NCBI RefSeq assembly: GCF_006494535.1
Contig: NZ_VHIQ01000003.1
Span: 124,001-188,000, forward strand
Reading direction: 5' to 3'
Source: Paucihalobacter ruber
GTDB lineage: Bacteria; Bacteroidota; Bacteroidia; Flavobacteriales; Flavobacteriaceae
Length of the DNA stretch: 64,000 bases
Positions 60,978 through 64,000 of the stretch are shown piece by piece. How positions within the stretch are numbered: position 1 is the stretch's first letter; the number at the start of each line of letters is the position of its first letter. A program made the position numbers and the translations under genes. The notes below the pieces were generated by a model. It searched no databases. It was not told where the DNA came from and saw only the letters and a program-made list of their open reading frames with translations.

Positions 60978-61931
60978 TTAAAACAAGCTTTCAATAATCG
61001 CATCATCGGTGATGCCTTCAGCTTCGGCTTTATAATTTTTAATCACCCTGTGTCTGAGGACACTTTTTGAAACTGCCCGGATGTTTTCGATATCAGGAGA
61101 AAACTTCCCATTAATAGCGGCATGCGTTTTGGCCGCCAGCACCAGGTTTTGAGAAGCTCTTGGCCCTGCTCCCCAGTCAATGTATGCTTTTACCAAATCT
61201 GTTTTATAAGGAGATCCCGGCCTTGTTTTATTGACCATTTTTACGGCGTATTCTATAACATTATCTGCCACGGGTATACGACGAATCACATTTTGAAAAT
61301 CTATGATTTCCTGAGCATTAAACAAAGAATTTACAGTAGCCTGAACGTCGGTTGTAGTACTTTTTACCACTTCCACTTCTTCTTCAAAGCTCGGGTATTC
61401 TAAATTAATGGCAAACATAAATCTATCGAGCTGAGCTTCGGGAAGTGGATACGTGCCTTCTTGTTCTATAGGGTTTTGAGTAGCCAGCACAAAGTAAGGC
61501 TTTTCAAGACTGTAACGATGTCCGGCAACAGTTACAGCTCTTTCTTGCATTGCTTCCAGTAAGGCTGCCTGAGTTTTTGGCGGGGTTCTGTTAATTTCGT
61601 CGGCCAGAATGATGTTGGCAAAAATTGGGCCTTTAATAAATTTGAAATGTCTATTTTCATCTAAAATTTCACTCCCAAGAATATCACTAGGCATTAAATC
61701 GGGCGTAAATTGAATTCGCTTAAAATCAAGCCCCAATGCTTGGGCAATAGTGTTTACCATTAAGGTTTTTGCCAAACCCGGAACACCAATTAACAAAGCA
61801 TGACCGCCGGAAAAAATGGAAATTAGAATTTGATCAACAACATCATCTTGGCCGATGATTACTTTTGAAATCTCCTTTTTTAATTCTTTATATTTTTTTA
61901 CAAAATGCTCTATTGCTGCTACGTCGGACAT
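60978..61931 (-). CDS. MoxR-family AAA+ ATPase
   Basis: The 317-residue protein has Walker A LLIGVPGLAKTLMVN and Walker B IILADEINRTPPKTQAALLEAM. QEGTYPLPEAQLDRFMFAI (sensor 1 region) and the C-terminal lid follow. MoxR proteins act as chaperones for protein complexes, often beside BatA/D or VWA-domain genes; none are seen here. It follows the SurA-like gene by 9 bp and is the last gene of that operon. Confidence 0.92.
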   Translation of the reverse strand: MSDVAAIEHFVKKYKELKKEISKVIIGQDDVVDQILISIFSGGHALLIGVPGLAKTLMVNTIAQALGLDFKRIQFTPDLMPSDILGSEILDENRHFKFIKGPIFANIILADEINRTPPKTQAALLEAMQERAVTVAGHRYSLEKPYFVLATQNPIEQEGTYPLPEAQLDRFMFAINLEYPSFEEEVEVVKSTTTDVQATVNSLFNAQEIIDFQNVIRRIPVADNVIEYAVKMVNKTRPGSPYKTDLVKAYIDWGAGPRASQNLVLAAKTHAAINGKFSPDIENIRAVSKSVLRHRVIKNYKAEAEGITDDAIIESLF

Positions 61932-61940
61932 GGTGTTGGA

Positions 61941-63377
61941 TTAGTTTTTAAGCCAGTTTCCTGAAAATTGACACTTGCGGTGCTCACCGTTGATTTTAAT
62001 ATAGGTGTCTTTTATTTTTTGGTCTTGCCATTTTGAAACGGTCTCCAATTGTTTTTCCTGAAGCGCCAATCGTTTAATTTTCAAATAATCGCGCGAGAAA
62101 TCGGCTTCGTGTTCATCAGTCCGGTTGGTGACTTTTAAGATCTTGAATTTTATGGCATTAACCCTGTCTTCGTCTTGAAGTATCGGACTTACCTCATCGT
62201 CTTTTAAGTCTTGAATCTCTGTATACATTTGAGTATCCATTCGGGTAAGTTCAAAATTAAAATCCTGAGTCATCGGATTGATTAGTCTACCGCCTTCGAA
62301 TTTGGTTTCAACTTCGTCGCTATACTTTAAAGCTGCCTCGGCAAAGGTAAGTTCTCCACTAACAATTTTATCCCGCGCTGCCTGAAGTTTTTCGCGAGCT
62401 GCCTGAATGGCCGATGGTGTTACTTTTGGCCTCAATAAAATATGTCTCACGTCAATTTCTTGTCCGCGTTCCTTCTCCTTATAAATGATGTGATAGCCAA
62501 ACTCCGTTTTAAAGGGTTCTGAAATTTCTCCTTCTTGAAGGGAAAATGCCACATCTCTGAACTCTTTTACCATTTGCGGTCTTTTACGATTAAGTGTGTA
62601 TTTACCACCGGTTCTTTTCGAGGCAATATCGTCTGTATAAAGCACCACTTTAGATGTAAAACTAGCACCATCTTCTTCAACATCTTTTTTAAATTGGCTA
62701 AGTTGGTCGATAACCTTATCAATTTCTTCTTGTGTAACCTCAGGAATAACCACAATTTGCGCTACTTGAAGTTCTGTACCAAAAATAGGCTTTTCGTCTA
62801 GGTCGTTGAAAAACTGCCTTACTTCTTCGGGAGTAACTTCAATTTCTTCTACAATTTTGTTTTGCATCTCGGTAACCAACTGCATGTTTTTATTGAGTTC
62901 TACCATTTCTTCGCGCAGTTCGTCTTCAGTACTTTTGTTATAGAATTTTAAAAGTTCGTCTAAAGTACCACCCGATTGGGCTAAAAACCCATCAATTTGT
63001 TGCTCTACCCTTCCACGTATTTCCAATTCATTCACCAAAATACTATCCTGAATGGCATGGTGCGCATAAAGCTTGTCTTCAAGTAATTTACCAAATAACT
63101 CACATCTGGAAAAATCTTTAACCTGACCACCCGCAGCCTTGATTTGTGCGTATTCTTTGTCAATATCTGAATCAAGTAGTACGTATTCACCAACAACTGC
63201 CGCAACACCGTCAATTTTTCTGCGCTTTGTATTGTCGATGGTATCTTTAGCAATTTCTTTTGGTTTATCTTCAATAATTTCTTGTGCACTCAGCATATTG
63301 AGGCCTGAAAACACCATAATCAAAGCTAATATGCTATTGATTGTTATAAATTTCAAATTTTTTGTTACTGTTAGCAT
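61941..63377 (-). CDS. SurA-like periplasmic peptidyl-prolyl isomerase
   Basis: The 478-residue exported protein has signal peptide NSILALIMVFSGLNMLSAQ. The SurA-type N-terminal domain is DGVAAVVGEYVLLDSDIDKEY. Two parvulin-like domains follow, at about 200-305 (LQVAQIVVIPEVTQ) and 310-410 (EIDVRHILLRPKVTPSAIQ). It should help outer-membrane proteins fold in the periplasm. It overlaps the upstream isomerase-like gene by 44 bp, long but consistent with the best start. Confidence 0.88.
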   Translation of the reverse strand: MLTVTKNLKFITINSILALIMVFSGLNMLSAQEIIEDKPKEIAKDTIDNTKRRKIDGVAAVVGEYVLLDSDIDKEYAQIKAAGGQVKDFSRCELFGKLLEDKLYAHHAIQDSILVNELEIRGRVEQQIDGFLAQSGGTLDELLKFYNKSTEDELREEMVELNKNMQLVTEMQNKIVEEIEVTPEEVRQFFNDLDEKPIFGTELQVAQIVVIPEVTQEEIDKVIDQLSQFKKDVEEDGASFTSKVVLYTDDIASKRTGGKYTLNRKRPQMVKEFRDVAFSLQEGEISEPFKTEFGYHIIYKEKERGQEIDVRHILLRPKVTPSAIQAAREKLQAARDKIVSGELTFAEAALKYSDEVETKFEGGRLINPMTQDFNFELTRMDTQMYTEIQDLKDDEVSPILQDEDRVNAIKFKILKVTNRTDEHEADFSRDYLKIKRLALQEKQLETVSKWQDQKIKDTYIKINGEHRKCQFSGNWLKN

Positions 63378-64000
63378 CTTGAATAATGTCTTTTTCTAAT
63401 TGTTTTATAAGTTCGAGTTTACGTCTGTTAACAACAATTTGATTTACAGTTGGTAACACATATTCTAAAGGTGCATAATCGTTTGGGAACAGCACTTCAT
63501 TAACATGCACCAAATATAGGTCTAATGAATCTGTGAGTTGTATGAAATTAGTTTTTTTTAACAATTGATTTTTGTTGAGGCTTCCTGTAATTGGCACCTT
63601 TTCAATTAACTGGCTGTACCGAATCCAAATGGAGTCGTTTAATGAATAAGATTTAAACTGCACAGAAATTGAATCTAAATGTCGCTTGTCTTCGGATGTG
63701 AAAGATTTAAATTTATTGGTAATATCTTTGGCATCATTGGCGTTCTGAGCGATTTTAATGTAACGAAGTTTTAATAATTCTTCATTTAATTTGAACGACT
63801 CTTTATTGCTTTCATAAACTTCTTTTAATTCTTCAGGATTAGTGTTATCATTGATGTTTTGTTTCACCAAAGCATCTAAATAGGCCTTAGTATAAAGATC
63901 AGATTTGTATTGAACTACCAGTTTATTGAATTCTTGTTGTGTTTTGTCGGGTAAATTTCGTTCGGCTCCCGAAAGCAGTAAAAGTTGCAAAGCCCATTTA
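63334..64000 (-). CDS. Peptidyl-prolyl isomerase-like periplasmic protein (5' end beyond the window)
   Basis: The frame is open to the window edge (…KWALQLLLLSGAERNLPDK). About 220 residues are visible, ending IYNNQ. SAERNLPDKTQQEFNKLVVQYKSDLYTKAYLDALV-like segments (here seen as KTQQEFNKLVVQYKSDLY) resemble the N-terminal domain of flavobacterial isomerase-like proteins that precede SurA. No intact parvulin domain is seen in the visible part. It is the upstream member of the SurA-MoxR operon; the start lies outside. Confidence 0.75.
   Translation of the reverse strand, partial: KWALQLLLLSGAERNLPDKTQQEFNKLVVQYKSDLYTKAYLDALVKQNINDNTNPEELKEVYESNKESFKLNEELLKLRYIKIAQNANDAKDITNKFKSFTSEDKRHLDSISVQFKSYSLNDSIWIRYSQLIEKVPITGSLNKNQLLKKTNFIQLTDSLDLYLVHVNEVLFPNDYAPLEYVLPTVNQIVVNRRKLELIKQLEKDIIQDANSNKKFEIYNNQ

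Overview
The window comes from an AT-rich genome of the phylum Bacteroidota, most likely a member of the Flavobacteriaceae. The evidence is the TAnnTTTG-type promoter elements, the arginine operon with an ArgF'-type transcarbamylase, the transketolase split into two genes, a flavobacterial crtI-crtB-crtZ pigment cluster, GIY-YIG genes among hairpin repeats, and many beta-barrel and lipoprotein genes with typical Bacteroidota signal peptides. Species and habitat cannot be read from the sequence.

Region 1 (1-26.2 kb) is a surface-polysaccharide locus, almost all on the minus strand. Read in transcription order from 26.2 kb, it opens with an ABC-2 exporter permease (Wzm-like), a GT4 transferase, an FkbM methyltransferase and the ATPase (Wzt-like, with a C-terminal glycan-recognition type domain). 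A methyltransferase, a sulfotransferase, a GT2, an unassigned glycan protein, a GT14-type transferase and a GT4 follow. An HU-related DNA-binding gene with its own terminator comes next (15.9-16.3 kb). A plus-strand trio (12.4-15.4 kb) couples a polyprenyl-phosphate-sugar synthase-like GT2, a methyltransferase and a GT-C membrane transferase. A second minus-strand block (12.3 kb down to 1) holds four GT2-type transferases (one only GT2-like), three GT4s, two methyltransferases and two asparagine-synthase-type enzymes. No Wzx or Wzy was seen, so export is probably by the ABC transporter. The product is probably a methylated, sulfated and possibly amidated glycan.

Region 2 (26.2-38.9 kb) is a plastic, repeat-rich region. 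It carries BIME-like paired hairpin repeats around a small GIY-YIG nuclease gene. A 442-bp segment, identical by eye, is present twice and carries the 5' ends of two paralogous secreted-protein genes. A mosaic family of palindromic repeats lies between 32 and 38.7 kb. Other genes are a PepSY-like/DUF2490 pair, an unusual VOC-cytochrome c-cytochrome c-rhodanese fusion, a beta-barrel, an SDR, a VapBC-type pair and an AbiEii-type nucleotidyltransferase with its small partner.

Region 3 (38.9-47.8 kb) is a near-complete arginine operon (argA-like GNAT, argG, argC, argD, argF', argB, argE-like, argH), closed by a convergent Lrp/AsnC regulator. The regulator may control both itself and the operon through shared AGATA/TATCT inverted repeats. 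A hairpin-type repeat element sits between argC and argD.

Region 4 (47.9-64 kb) is mainly conserved housekeeping: split transketolase, beta-barrel, FKBP-type lipoprotein, S4 protein, TPMT-like methyltransferase, phosphoribosyltransferase, shikimate kinase, tRNA-Lys and tRNA-Leu, thioredoxin-like protein, aconitase, MoxR ATPase, and two periplasmic peptidyl-prolyl isomerase-type proteins (the last cut by the window edge). It includes a CarH-like B12/light regulator directly upstream of crtI-crtB-crtZ. The regulator keeps the W-x9-EH and E-x-H-xx-G motifs, and a TGTTTAAC motif overlaps both its own promoter and that of crtI. This is the most testable regulatory system in the window.
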